Positions 57,557-64,000 of a stretch of 64,000 bases of DNA are shown here, piece after piece. Below the pieces are notes generated by a model, which did not search any database, was not told the origin of the DNA, and worked only from the letters and a program-made list of their open reading frames with translations. The stretch comes from a virus: IMG/VR virus record IMGVR_UViG_3300008111_001025, positions 81,345 through 145,344 of that record, one strand, 5' to 3'. Made by a program: the position numbers and the translations under genes. The stretch's first letter is position 1. Each line of letters opens with the position of its first letter.

Positions 57557-57946
57557 TTAAAGATTGAATGGATAATAGATAAGTGAGCCGTTTTCTCCAT
57601 CTTCGGAGACTTCTATTTCGACAAAGCGGCCTGGAAACTTTGAACGAATTTGCTGATACAAATCATCTGAAATCATCTCACATGATTTGTGATTCAGTTC
57701 TAGTGTGCCTTGATTATAAAGATTTTCTAACCAACGCTTAAATTGAATAAATTCGATGTCACGATCGTCGTGAAACACTTCGATACGAATTTTAAAGTGA
57801 AAAATGTGTCTATGGGGATAGCCTAGAAAACTTACGTCATACTGATCTCCAGTTTTTAGATTAGGGTCTGTAAGTGCTGCCGGGTAAAGATGAATGCCTT
57901 CTTTACGGAAGGTTACCCAGATGCTTTTTGTAATTGCTGTACTCAT
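57557..57946 (-). CDS. queD: QueD-like (6-carboxytetrahydropterin synthase / PTPS-fold) protein
   Basis: Blocks follow QueD order: H19 in 'KEGIHLYPAA', H45-R-H47 in 'GYPHRHIFHFKIRIEV' (the HGH zinc site), 'DIEFIQFKRWLE' (DF..LK), 'LELNHKSCEMISDDLYQQI' (LDH..N..PT.EN) and 'VEIEVSEDGENGSLIYY' (ET..). The catalytic Cys expected just before HGH is not seen, and LDH is LNH with a Cys at 89. It is either a divergent QueD or a PTPS-fold relative. It starts six bases after a sigma70-like -10, without a ribosome-binding sequence. The pathway context (FolE, QueE, DpdA) supports QueD. Confidence 0.68.
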   Translation of the reverse strand: MSTAITKSIWVTFRKEGIHLYPAALTDPNLKTGDQYDVSFLGYPHRHIFHFKIRIEVFHDDRDIEFIQFKRWLENLYNQGTLELNHKSCEMISDDLYQQIRSKFPGRFVEIEVSEDGENGSLIYYPFNL

Positions 57947-57952
57947 GTTCTT

Positions 57953-57981
57953 ATGATACTTTCAATGTAGGTAGTTGTCAA
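57953..57981 (-). promoter_or_regulatory. sigma70-type promoter immediately before the queD-like gene
   Basis: TTGACA (57981-57976), 17-nt spacer, TATCAT (57958-57953) on the minus strand. Six bases later is the ATG at 57946, so a leaderless or near-leaderless transcript is expected. Confidence 0.6.
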
Positions 57982-57982
57982 C

Positions 57983-58507
57983 TTATTTGATAACTTCGTC
58001 TTCGGAATATTGAGACCATTCGGTAAACTTTGAACGATCCATTAGGTCGTGTAGGCTGTGACACCAAACACCGGGATTAGATGCTTTAAAATCTTTGTCG
58101 TCAATCTTAAGCATTGTGTTGTAATTCCATAAACGGATGTATGGAATAGGAACTCGAATCTGTGGAATAAAATTGCTATACTCGTTAAATGCACTGTCGT
58201 TGAATGTTTCAACGTGGGATAATGGAATGTCTAAAGTACATAGAACACCTTGTTCCAAGAATGGAAGAATCATAGATTCCCACTCTAACCATGCGTCAAA
58301 GCTACCTATGTCAGGATGAAAGCTGTGATTAGCACCAAAGAAAATATGCTTTACATCTTGTTCGATCATGTGCTTTTCTACAACGTCTGGACTATGAACC
58401 CCTGTAACAAACAGTGTGGGCATTCCATAAGCAGGAGTTTTTTCTATTTCATATCCAAAGAAAAATACTGCGTCATCTGCTTCACCTGTGCTGTAATCTC
58501 TTTTCAT
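57983..58507 (-). CDS. conserved T4-like phage protein (174 aa)
   Basis: 'GEADDAVFFFGYEIEKTPAYG', 'FFGANHSFHPDIGSFDAW', 'FIPQIRVPIPYIRLWNYNTM' and 'NPGVWCHSLHDLMDRSKF' are visible and look like a well-conserved protein of marine T4-like phages. No recognised catalytic motif. It lies between the queD-like gene and the dpdA-like gene, so a link to deazaguanine modification is possible (inference only). Confidence 0.74.
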   Translation of the reverse strand: MKRDYSTGEADDAVFFFGYEIEKTPAYGMPTLFVTGVHSPDVVEKHMIEQDVKHIFFGANHSFHPDIGSFDAWLEWESMILPFLEQGVLCTLDIPLSHVETFNDSAFNEYSNFIPQIRVPIPYIRLWNYNTMLKIDDKDFKASNPGVWCHSLHDLMDRSKFTEWSQYSEDEVIK

Positions 58508-58713
58508 GTTAAAGTCATTCTTATTAATTGTTGGTTGATTCGATGTATCTCGTCTTTAAGCCATAGCTTCATAGTTTTCTTTTTTCGAACTTCGTCTGAG
58601 GCTGTTATATTATTATAGCGTACTTCAATTTCTGTGTCAAGCTCTTTATGTCGCCGTTCTAATTCTTCTAGATGTGCTTTGAGTTTATCATAGTCATTAT
58701 TAAAGTTGCTCAT
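58504..58713 (-). CDS. DUF465/YdcH-like small helical protein (69 aa)
   Basis: 'LKAHLEELERRHKELDTEIE', then 'VRKKKTMKLWLKDEIHRINQQL' (in parts), follows the L...H..LD..I......LKK..L.LKDEI pattern of DUF465/YdcH proteins. A two-helix coiled coil, function unknown. Coupled by overlaps to the dpdA-like gene and the gene at 57983. Confidence 0.7.
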   Translation of the reverse strand: MSNFNNDYDKLKAHLEELERRHKELDTEIEVRYNNITASDEVRKKKTMKLWLKDEIHRINQQLIRMTLT

Positions 58714-60259
58714 CCTCTAACGCCTCCAATTTATGTTCTTCATCTTCTGTAAAACAACCATCTTCCAGTTCTTCTACTTCAGGTTCAACTACATCAAACA
58801 AAGCTCCAAAATATGTGCTAGAGTTTACAGTCTTTTTACCAATGGCGCCTCTAGTGCCTGGAATAGCCATCCAAAACTTTGAGTTTTGTTCTATCAACTT
58901 ATTTGCAGCTTCTCTTGTAGTCTGTGAAAAGATTTCTTCTACAAGATCTCTAAAGAACACCCTGTCAAACTTTTCTTGTACAAGCATGTTTGGTACAACT
59001 CCAGCATCATACTGTCTGTTAGCTTCCTGTACTGCATTAATATGGCTCCAAACATTATGGCCCATTTGAATAGCGTAACTAAAACTATCCCAACTTGTGC
59101 GACCTTCTTTGCCAATTTTATTCAAGTCACCTGGTTTGTAAACGCATACATCACTAACTTTCATTTCTGCTGTAATAGGACTATCTTCAAAGTTTTTAAA
59201 GATACCATCTTGCAATACTGCTTGTTTAAAAGTTCTAGTATCAGTTGCATACTTTTTATCGTCAATGCTTGGAACCATTCTATAGGTCCACTTGCCTCTA
59301 TCAGGTGTTTCGTTCTGAATATAAATCTGTCCATTAGCAGTTGCTAAGAATGGACTTGCACAGTCAAATGTCAACATCATAGTAGGATTGTAATACTTAC
59401 GAATAGCACGTTGTAAGTCTGTAAGCAAACATGCCCACTCTAACTTACTAGTACCCAAGAAGTGCATTACATCATGTACGCCACTTTGTAGTAAGCCATC
59501 AAAGTGTAGTGCTACTATACGTTTAAGTACTAGATGCACGTCACACATATTTTGCCCACCCATTGACCACCCATTAAAGTGATTGTCAGGATACTTAACT
59601 GGATCGCAATAATCTTTCATCTGCTGATACCAATCTTCTGCATCTGTATGATTCTCACCTTGTAGTACGTTTAAGAACTTACAAGCACCTGTACGATGCT
59701 TCATCCAATAATCGTTATTGATACGTGTTGCGGTTACAGCTTCGTCGTATGTACTAATGCCTGTAGCTTTTGCACCTTCGGGTGAGCGAGCGACCCAGGC
59801 AGGAATATCAAGTACCATGCCATAGTCCATATACGCATCCATCCAACGTAATACACCATCTCGTTTCTTTTGTGCCTTAGGACAATTAGGATCTTTCCAA
59901 TCACCTTCCCAAACACCCTTACCAATCTGGAAACCACCTGAGTCGCCTAGTAACCAAGTGTTTTGACGATCCCTGTTCCGTACCATATCTTCTTTAGGCA
60001 CAATTTTGTTTGTATCTAAATCAGCGTGACCCGCAGAGTAAAGCGTCCACTTATAGGTAAACGCTCCCTGTTGTGCATTTAGATAGTTAAGACTTTCTAC
60101 ACCATTTTGAAAGTTAGCCGGAATACGAGTGTCTTCGATGTAAGGACCTTTAACAGGATCAGGAAAACGCTGCTTGCCCACGTAAGTTGCATAAAAGCCA
60201 CTTAGTGCTGGTAAAAAGTGTGCGTAATCGTTTTGTGTTGCTGTTAAGTCTTTATTCAT
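58700..60259 (-). CDS. dpdA: DpdA-like DNA-guanine transglycosylase (tRNA-guanine transglycosylase superfamily)
   Basis: 'WLLGDSGGFQIGKG' (DSGGFQ 106-111) is the hallmark TGT base-binding motif. D151 in 'MVLDIPAW', 'FLNVLQGENHTD' (QG at 200-201, like VQGG), 'NGWSMGGQ' (GYAIGG-like), 'MHFLGTSK' and D299 in 'LTFDCASPF' (the nucleophilic Asp region) follow the barrel order. I do not see the C-x-C-x2-C...H zinc site of tRNA enzymes. 519 residues, longer than the usual ~380. In phages such proteins swap guanine for preQ0-type bases in DNA. The pathway genes folE, queE, queD-like and queC-like are in the same window. Confidence 0.82.
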   Translation of the reverse strand: MNKDLTATQNDYAHFLPALSGFYATYVGKQRFPDPVKGPYIEDTRIPANFQNGVESLNYLNAQQGAFTYKWTLYSAGHADLDTNKIVPKEDMVRNRDRQNTWLLGDSGGFQIGKGVWEGDWKDPNCPKAQKKRDGVLRWMDAYMDYGMVLDIPAWVARSPEGAKATGISTYDEAVTATRINNDYWMKHRTGACKFLNVLQGENHTDAEDWYQQMKDYCDPVKYPDNHFNGWSMGGQNMCDVHLVLKRIVALHFDGLLQSGVHDVMHFLGTSKLEWACLLTDLQRAIRKYYNPTMMLTFDCASPFLATANGQIYIQNETPDRGKWTYRMVPSIDDKKYATDTRTFKQAVLQDGIFKNFEDSPITAEMKVSDVCVYKPGDLNKIGKEGRTSWDSFSYAIQMGHNVWSHINAVQEANRQYDAGVVPNMLVQEKFDRVFFRDLVEEIFSQTTREAANKLIEQNSKFWMAIPGTRGAIGKKTVNSSTYFGALFDVVEPEVEELEDGCFTEDEEHKLEALEDEQL

Positions 60260-60261
60260 TA

Positions 60262-60612
60262 TTATACCAAATGTTGTGCCAATACCATACAGCTAATCCA
60301 AGCCCATATAGTGTTGAACCCTACTAATGTTGGTAACAGTTTCTTCTCGCTAGCCCAAATCAATGTTAGACTTGTAAACAACGTGAAGAAATATAACCAC
60401 CAAATTTGTATACCAAATATTAAGCCAGGAACAATAATAAAGGCCTTAGCCGCCCAACTGGCAAACTCTACTGTATTATAGTCAGTCCAATATTCCTTTG
60501 TAAACCACATGCCGTAACATTCTTTAATTTTTTTAAATCCTATGTGACCATATACAGCGCCACACAGAACTAAAAATGCTAAACATGCAGATAGTATTTG
60601 TACACTATTCAT
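60262..60612 (-). CDS. small integral membrane protein (116 aa)
   Basis: About four hydrophobic segments are visible: residues ~4-22, ~50-68, ~70-88 and ~95-113. Between them lie short polar loops such as 'FKKIKECYGMWFTKEYW' and 'SEKKLLP'. Family not recognised. TAATG overlap with the clamp gene upstream. A host-membrane role during infection is possible but not shown. Confidence 0.72.
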   Translation of the reverse strand: MNSVQILSACLAFLVLCGAVYGHIGFKKIKECYGMWFTKEYWTDYNTVEFASWAAKAFIIVPGLIFGIQIWWLYFFTLFTSLTLIWASEKKLLPTLVGFNTIWAWISCMVLAQHLV

Positions 60613-61343
60613 TACTTGCTCTGCGCAGGAAGAATGTAATCGTATTTTGCTAATCCGCTGTCAATACTGATCATCATAGCACCTTGATCAGAAATGCTCA
60701 CAGTAGAGTCACCGTCTAGATTTAGAATACTTTGAATTTGTGCAACTGGCCAACTCCATGCATGCTTTAGAGATCCAGATATATCGTGTTGAAATACAAA
60801 TGAACCTGCGTGTGTACTTGCGTCACCAAAGTAAAAAACTAGATTATTGTTCTCTGTCTTGACAGTAAAGATTGGCTCTTCGCTGTGTGCGGCGCTCATT
60901 AGCTTCATACGTTGAATTGATGCAACACTAGGTTTAAATGTTACTTCCCATGATGCGCCTTTGAATTTAACAGTCTTAAGTTTTTCTTCGATAATTGCTT
61001 TGTTCATAAAGCGATAATCGTTTTCAAAGTCACCTGCGGCATTTTCAAAGTGAATGTGTGTTGGAATAACGTCACCGTTTCTTTCTGCACTTTTAACTTC
61101 AATCTTTGCCTTATCCTTATACTCAGGATTTTTTAAATGGAGAGAAAGTTTATCTAAGTTTGGCATACCAAATGTGCCAATAAATTCAGCGACTGGTTTA
61201 TGAGTGCTTGCAGTTAAAATAACAGAACGATCTTCTGCCATTGAATCAATAGTAGTTGATCCGTTTTCTGAATTAACTTTCACTAGTGCTAAAAATCCTA
61301 GTGCGTGTGTATGTGCTACGATATCTTGTAGTATGTCTTTCAT
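60612..61343 (-). CDS. 45: DNA polymerase sliding clamp (gp45)
   Basis: 243 residues, near the 228 of T4 gp45. 'MKDILQDIVAHTHALGFLALVKV', 'LTASTHKPVAEFIGTFGMPNLDKL' and 'SASIQRMKLMSAAH' type segments (read in parts) correspond to the PCNA-like domains of T4-like clamps, with 'FNLDGDSTVSISDQGAMMISID'-type C-terminal strands. It tethers gp43 to DNA and is coactivator of late transcription in T4, which fits the late promoters here. AAGGAG precedes the ATG. Confidence 0.88.
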   Translation of the reverse strand: MKDILQDIVAHTHALGFLALVKVNSENGSTTIDSMAEDRSVILTASTHKPVAEFIGTFGMPNLDKLSLHLKNPEYKDKAKIEVKSAERNGDVIPTHIHFENAAGDFENDYRFMNKAIIEEKLKTVKFKGASWEVTFKPSVASIQRMKLMSAAHSEEPIFTVKTENNNLVFYFGDASTHAGSFVFQHDISGSLKHAWSWPVAQIQSILNLDGDSTVSISDQGAMMISIDSGLAKYDYILPAQSK

Positions 61344-61365
61344 GCCTGTATATCTCCTTATTAAA

Positions 61366-62091
61366 TTACAGTTTAATGTCTAAGCCTTTATTTGTCAAGA
61401 ACTCTTTGACATTGTATTTAGGTTCAAAGCCTAATTCTTTTAAAATTTCTATGTTTGCCTGTGTACACTTTCTTTCGTGTAGTCTATTTAAACGAAGCGG
61501 TTTTCCTGGAGCTAGATCTTGAACGTTAGTACTTTCGCCAGTACCAACATCAACTACTCCTTTAATATTTGGATTTTTTATCAATAGCTCAATAGCATCA
61601 CATAGATCCTCTACGTGAATAAAATCTCTAGAATGATCAGTGATATATTCTAGTGAGTTTGATAACAGTTTATCCAATAACATGCCTTTTCTAGGATTGT
61701 CAGAATACACAGTATGGAATCTCATACCCACGCTATTATCCGGAGCCATCATGTCCATGATATATTTGGATGCGGCATACGGATTTAGTGTAGGCTCATA
61801 TGCTGAACTTGAACTTGCATACAGTATGCGAGCTTCACTAAACTGATCAAAAATTCTACGCGATCCTTCAACGTTGACATGCCAATAAGGTCCAGGAAGC
61901 CGCATACTTTCTCTTACACCACTTTTTCCTGCTAGATGTATTACTACATCAACTTCGTAATCAAGTGTACATGTTAGAATGTCTTTTCCATCTTTTAAAT
62001 CTATACCATACATAGTATAGCCTCTATCCCACAAATATGGATAAAGGTGACTACCAATAAATCCTTTATGACCTGTCATTAAAATACGCAT
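61366..62091 (-). CDS. NAD-dependent sugar epimerase/dehydratase
   Basis: 'ILMTGHKGFIGSHLYPYL' is the TGxxGxxG nucleotide loop, 'VVIHLAGKSGVRESM' the conserved HLA block, 'YASSSSAYEPTLNPYAASKY' supplies Ser and YxxxK, and 'RDFIHVEDLCDAIELLI' the C-terminal signature. 241 residues, short for the ~310-residue extended SDRs. It sits oddly between the clamp and polymerase genes. It could provide a sugar nucleotide to the GT-B enzyme at 56198 (inference). Confidence 0.85.
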   Translation of the reverse strand: MRILMTGHKGFIGSHLYPYLWDRGYTMYGIDLKDGKDILTCTLDYEVDVVIHLAGKSGVRESMRLPGPYWHVNVEGSRRIFDQFSEARILYASSSSAYEPTLNPYAASKYIMDMMAPDNSVGMRFHTVYSDNPRKGMLLDKLLSNSLEYITDHSRDFIHVEDLCDAIELLIKNPNIKGVVDVGTGESTNVQDLAPGKPLRLNRLHERKCTQANIEILKELGFEPKYNVKEFLTNKGLDIKL

Positions 62092-62095
62092 TACT

Positions 62096-62206
62096 TTAAT
62101 CCTGAAATCTTTCTTTTAATTCTTTTAACATCTGAATGAGTTCTTCGATTATTTGTAAATCGTGATCTCTTTCTGTATCTACTTCTACTTCAATTTTAAT
62201 TTTCAT
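62096..62206 (-). CDS. small acidic coiled-coil phage protein (36 aa)
   Basis: GGAGA precedes the ATG at 62206 and lies within the last codons of the polymerase gene. The frame reads MKIKIEVEVDTERDHDLQ and then a charged helix to the TAA at 62098-62096. It fits exactly in the gap between polymerase and epimerase genes. Function unknown. Confidence 0.62.
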   Translation of the reverse strand: MKIKIEVEVDTERDHDLQIIEELIQMLKELKERFQD

Positions 62207-62207
62207 T

Positions 62208-63446
62208 TTAGTCTCCAAAGTCAAACAAACTGTTGAAGGTATTGTGTCGCTTAGTATCCTCTAATGGATAGTCCAGCACTCCAATCAAATTGTCTAACTT
62301 ATTATCAATAATAGTTTCTGCCATTGCTGCATCATCAAATGGCAGTTCTTTGAACCATTCAGGCATACGTAATTCATCTGTTGGATAAGCAACACTTGTA
62401 TAGCCCAATGGGTTTTGTTTTAGTTTGCAAACAATAACTTTCATGCCGTCAACAATCTCTTGCGAGTATTTGTCTCCGTTCATACGTTTAAGTGTATTCC
62501 AATTAATACTTGCTCTAACGTGGCCGGGCATGTTTGCTTTGCCCTGTTTTGCTTCGAGTCGTTGATAGTGTCCAATCTTGTTTGCACGTTTTGGACTACC
62601 TTTCTCCCAACCCGGACGTTCACTAAACTCTTGCCGGAATCTTGTAATACGTTCTAATACATCTTCTCTAGGTTTATCTGTAAGCACCATAAGCAATAGT
62701 TCGCTTAGAAATTCTTGCATAAACACAGGTGTATCACTTCTACGCAGGTCTAAGCCCATAGCCTTTACTTTGCCTGGCTTACCATCTACGTCACTGCGGA
62801 AACCTTCTGTGTCATATACCAGAGCCGCATAACGTTTTTTAGTAATAAACAATCCGCTTTCAGCAACAATCTCACGACCTGCGGCAATAACTTCTGCTCG
62901 ACTTTTTGGACAATGAAATGATTTTGCCATCATGTCAACAAACGTAGCATTGGCTGCTTCTGCTACTTGATCGTAAAGTGTAATAACATTTTCTTTAGAC
63001 CACGGAATCTTACCTGCTTCTACTTCTTTACTGAGAGTAGGCCAAGCACTAAAATACACAGAGTCAGTGTCACCGTAAATTACTGCCTCACCAACGTGAT
63101 CATAAACACCAGTAATAACTTTGTTTACTTCTGCACTCATGTGTTTAACAATAGTACGACCAGTAAGAGTAGTACTTTGACCAATACGCTTGTCAAAGAA
63201 TCTACAACCTGGATTAAGAATGGCACCGTATAAACTGTTAAGCAAAATCTTCTTAACCAACTGTCGTTTGTCCCAGTATTCAGTTTCTGCTTTGTTACCT
63301 GCTTCTTTTGCTTTTTTCAACATCTTTTGCAGGTCCTTACGTTCAGCATACCAACGCTTTAGAATACCTGGAATAACACCTTCAAACTCTTGTGTAAAGA
63401 TAGTGCCGTTACTACTGAGCATCCACGGATTGTTGTATTTGTCCAA
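62208..63446 (-). CDS. 43: DNA polymerase gp43, C-terminal part (palm/thumb), in a shifted frame
   Basis: 'WMLSSNGTIFTQEFEGVIPG', 'KKILLNSLYGAILNPGCRFF' (motif B, K..LNS.YGA) and 'AVIYGDTDSVYFSAW' (motif C, YGDTDS) identify the palm and fingers of a B-family T4-like polymerase. 'FITKKRYAALVYDTEG' is the KKRY block and the Phe/Leu-rich end 'NTFNSLFDFGD' is a plausible clamp-binding tail. The apparent start is a TTG inside the upstream fragment, in the +1 frame, without a convincing ribosome-binding sequence. See the split-polymerase finding. Confidence 0.88.
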   Translation of the reverse strand: MDKYNNPWMLSSNGTIFTQEFEGVIPGILKRWYAERKDLQKMLKKAKEAGNKAETEYWDKRQLVKKILLNSLYGAILNPGCRFFDKRIGQSTTLTGRTIVKHMSAEVNKVITGVYDHVGEAVIYGDTDSVYFSAWPTLSKEVEAGKIPWSKENVITLYDQVAEAANATFVDMMAKSFHCPKSRAEVIAAGREIVAESGLFITKKRYAALVYDTEGFRSDVDGKPGKVKAMGLDLRRSDTPVFMQEFLSELLLMVLTDKPREDVLERITRFRQEFSERPGWEKGSPKRANKIGHYQRLEAKQGKANMPGHVRASINWNTLKRMNGDKYSQEIVDGMKVIVCKLKQNPLGYTSVAYPTDELRMPEWFKELPFDDAAMAETIIDNKLDNLIGVLDYPLEDTKRHNTFNSLFDFGD

Positions 63447-64000
63447 CGATAGTTTCTGGAGCCATATTCAAAGCACGAATCACTGACGGATACAGAGAGT
63501 TCAAGTCCATCGAACCAATCCATTTGTGCAAGCCTTTTTTAGGAAACGCAACGTATGCACCTGCGGCTTGTATATTTTCTTCGTTATCTCTGTTTGTACG
63601 ATTGGGAACCTGCAATCCACGATTGTGAGCTTCGTTGATAATACCTTGTTCAGTAACAGCAACAGCACCCATTGTAGTTTGGATAAGCACGGTGTTCTCA
63701 TGTGCAATGGTATTACTCAAATCAATAAAGCGCAGTTTTTTATCTAACTTATCAAGTAGTGCAGTATCTTGAATGTTGTATTGAATAAACTTTTTAAAGT
63801 CATTGTTGTAAAGCTGATCCAACGTACCTTCGTATGCTGTCTTGTTTTCGCCTACTTCAATTTCACCAATAGCATCTAGTCGATAACTGTGACGTTCTTC
63901 ATAGGTATACTTACGATACAAGTTCAAACTGTCTACGTGTACACGACCTACTAAATCGTATGTCTCGCTCATCTTGCCGTACTTTTCGTATTCACGCTTC
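63412..64000 (-). CDS. 43: DNA polymerase gp43, middle part (exonuclease/motif A); 5' end beyond window
   Basis: The frame is open to the window edge (KREYEKYGKMSETYDL...). 'GRVHVDSLNLYRKYTYEERHSYRLDAIG' (in parts) and 'YNIQDTALLDKLDKKL' (Exo III, Y..QD) belong to the proofreading domain, and 'GSMDLNSLYPSVIRALNMAPE' is polymerase motif A (DLNSLYPS). It ends soon after 'ETIVGQIQQSVDAQ' with a TAG at about 63412, where intact enzymes would continue into the segment before 'WMLSANGT'. The remainder is in the other frame (62208-63446). Confidence 0.88.
   Translation of the reverse strand, partial: KREYEKYGKMSETYDLVGRVHVDSLNLYRKYTYEERHSYRLDAIGEIEVGENKTAYEGTLDQLYNNDFKKFIQYNIQDTALLDKLDKKLRFIDLSNTIAHENTVLIQTTMGAVAVTEQGIINEAHNRGLQVPNRTNRDNEENIQAAGAYVAFPKKGLHKWIGSMDLNSLYPSVIRALNMAPETIVGQIQQSVDAQ

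Noticed and set aside
63412-63446. Programmed -1 ribosomal frameshift in DNA polymerase
   Set aside because: The frames differ by +1, there is no X-XXY-YYZ slippery heptamer, and residues appear to be missing as well.
1-64000. tRNA genes, CRISPR arrays, IS elements, integrase or attachment sites
   Set aside because: No cloverleaf-like sequences, regular short repeats, transposase motifs or terminal repeats were noticed; gaps between genes are nearly all under 110 bp.
1-64000. Cyanophage assignment
   Set aside because: Many small proteins look like marine T4-like phage proteins, but no psbA, hli, petE or similar host-specific gene is present; a SAR11 or other low-GC host is equally possible.

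Overview
This window reads as part of the genome of a large, AT-rich T4-like (Straboviridae/Kyanoviridae-type) marine myovirus. The evidence is a B-family DNA polymerase (gp43), the sliding clamp (gp45), a 5'-3' PIN-type exonuclease, a tail-fibre protein with the 'RRGT...YVTDTKKLFVGDG' N-terminus, T4-type late promoters (TATAAATA and variants), ATGA/TAATG gene overlaps and many short conserved T4-like reading frames. The small proteins of the right half resemble those of marine T4-like phages of cyanobacteria and SAR11. The host cannot be fixed from this window. I saw no tRNA, rRNA, CRISPR array, IS element, integrase or photosynthesis gene.

Layout. Positions 1-42196 are an accessory island of strand-switching blocks: + 1-15122, - 15079-21332, + 21387-25915, - 25889-28089, + 28135-31322, - 31319-34273, + 34317-42196. 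It holds 15 radical-SAM proteins (8 with an N-terminal Cys-rich 'twitch'-like segment), about 10 2-oxoglutarate/Fe(II) oxygenase-like or cupin-fold proteins (one fused to a cold-shock domain), 4 SGNH hydrolases, 2 GT-A-like glycosyltransferases, 3 copies of a 'TEKTW' family that may be glycosyltransferases, short-chain dehydrogenases, two methyltransferases (one PRMT-like), an amidinotransferase, a PLP enzyme, two degenerate kinase-like proteins, a GNAT-like protein and a QueC-like PP-loop enzyme. This looks like a small-molecule, glycan or peptide tailoring factory whose product is unknown.

Positions 42193-64000 (all - strand) are phage core: tail fibre, conserved small proteins, a MoxR AAA+/vWA-metallopeptidase pair, exonuclease, QueE, FolE, HIT protein, phosphoribosyltransferase, GT-B glycosyltransferase, QueD-like protein, DpdA-like transglycosylase, clamp, sugar epimerase and DNA polymerase. 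FolE, QueD-like, QueE, QueC-like and DpdA-like together predict 7-deazaguanine modification of the phage DNA.

Regulation. Near-consensus sigma70-type promoters precede folE, moxR, the vWA gene, the QueD-like gene and a glycosyltransferase at 10516. T4-late-like octamers sit at block starts and before structural or conserved genes. At several block starts the promoter lies only 4-6 nt from the ATG, which predicts leaderless or nearly leaderless mRNAs. Two genes appear frame-disrupted: DNA polymerase (about 63412-63446) and an unknown gene (about 8996).
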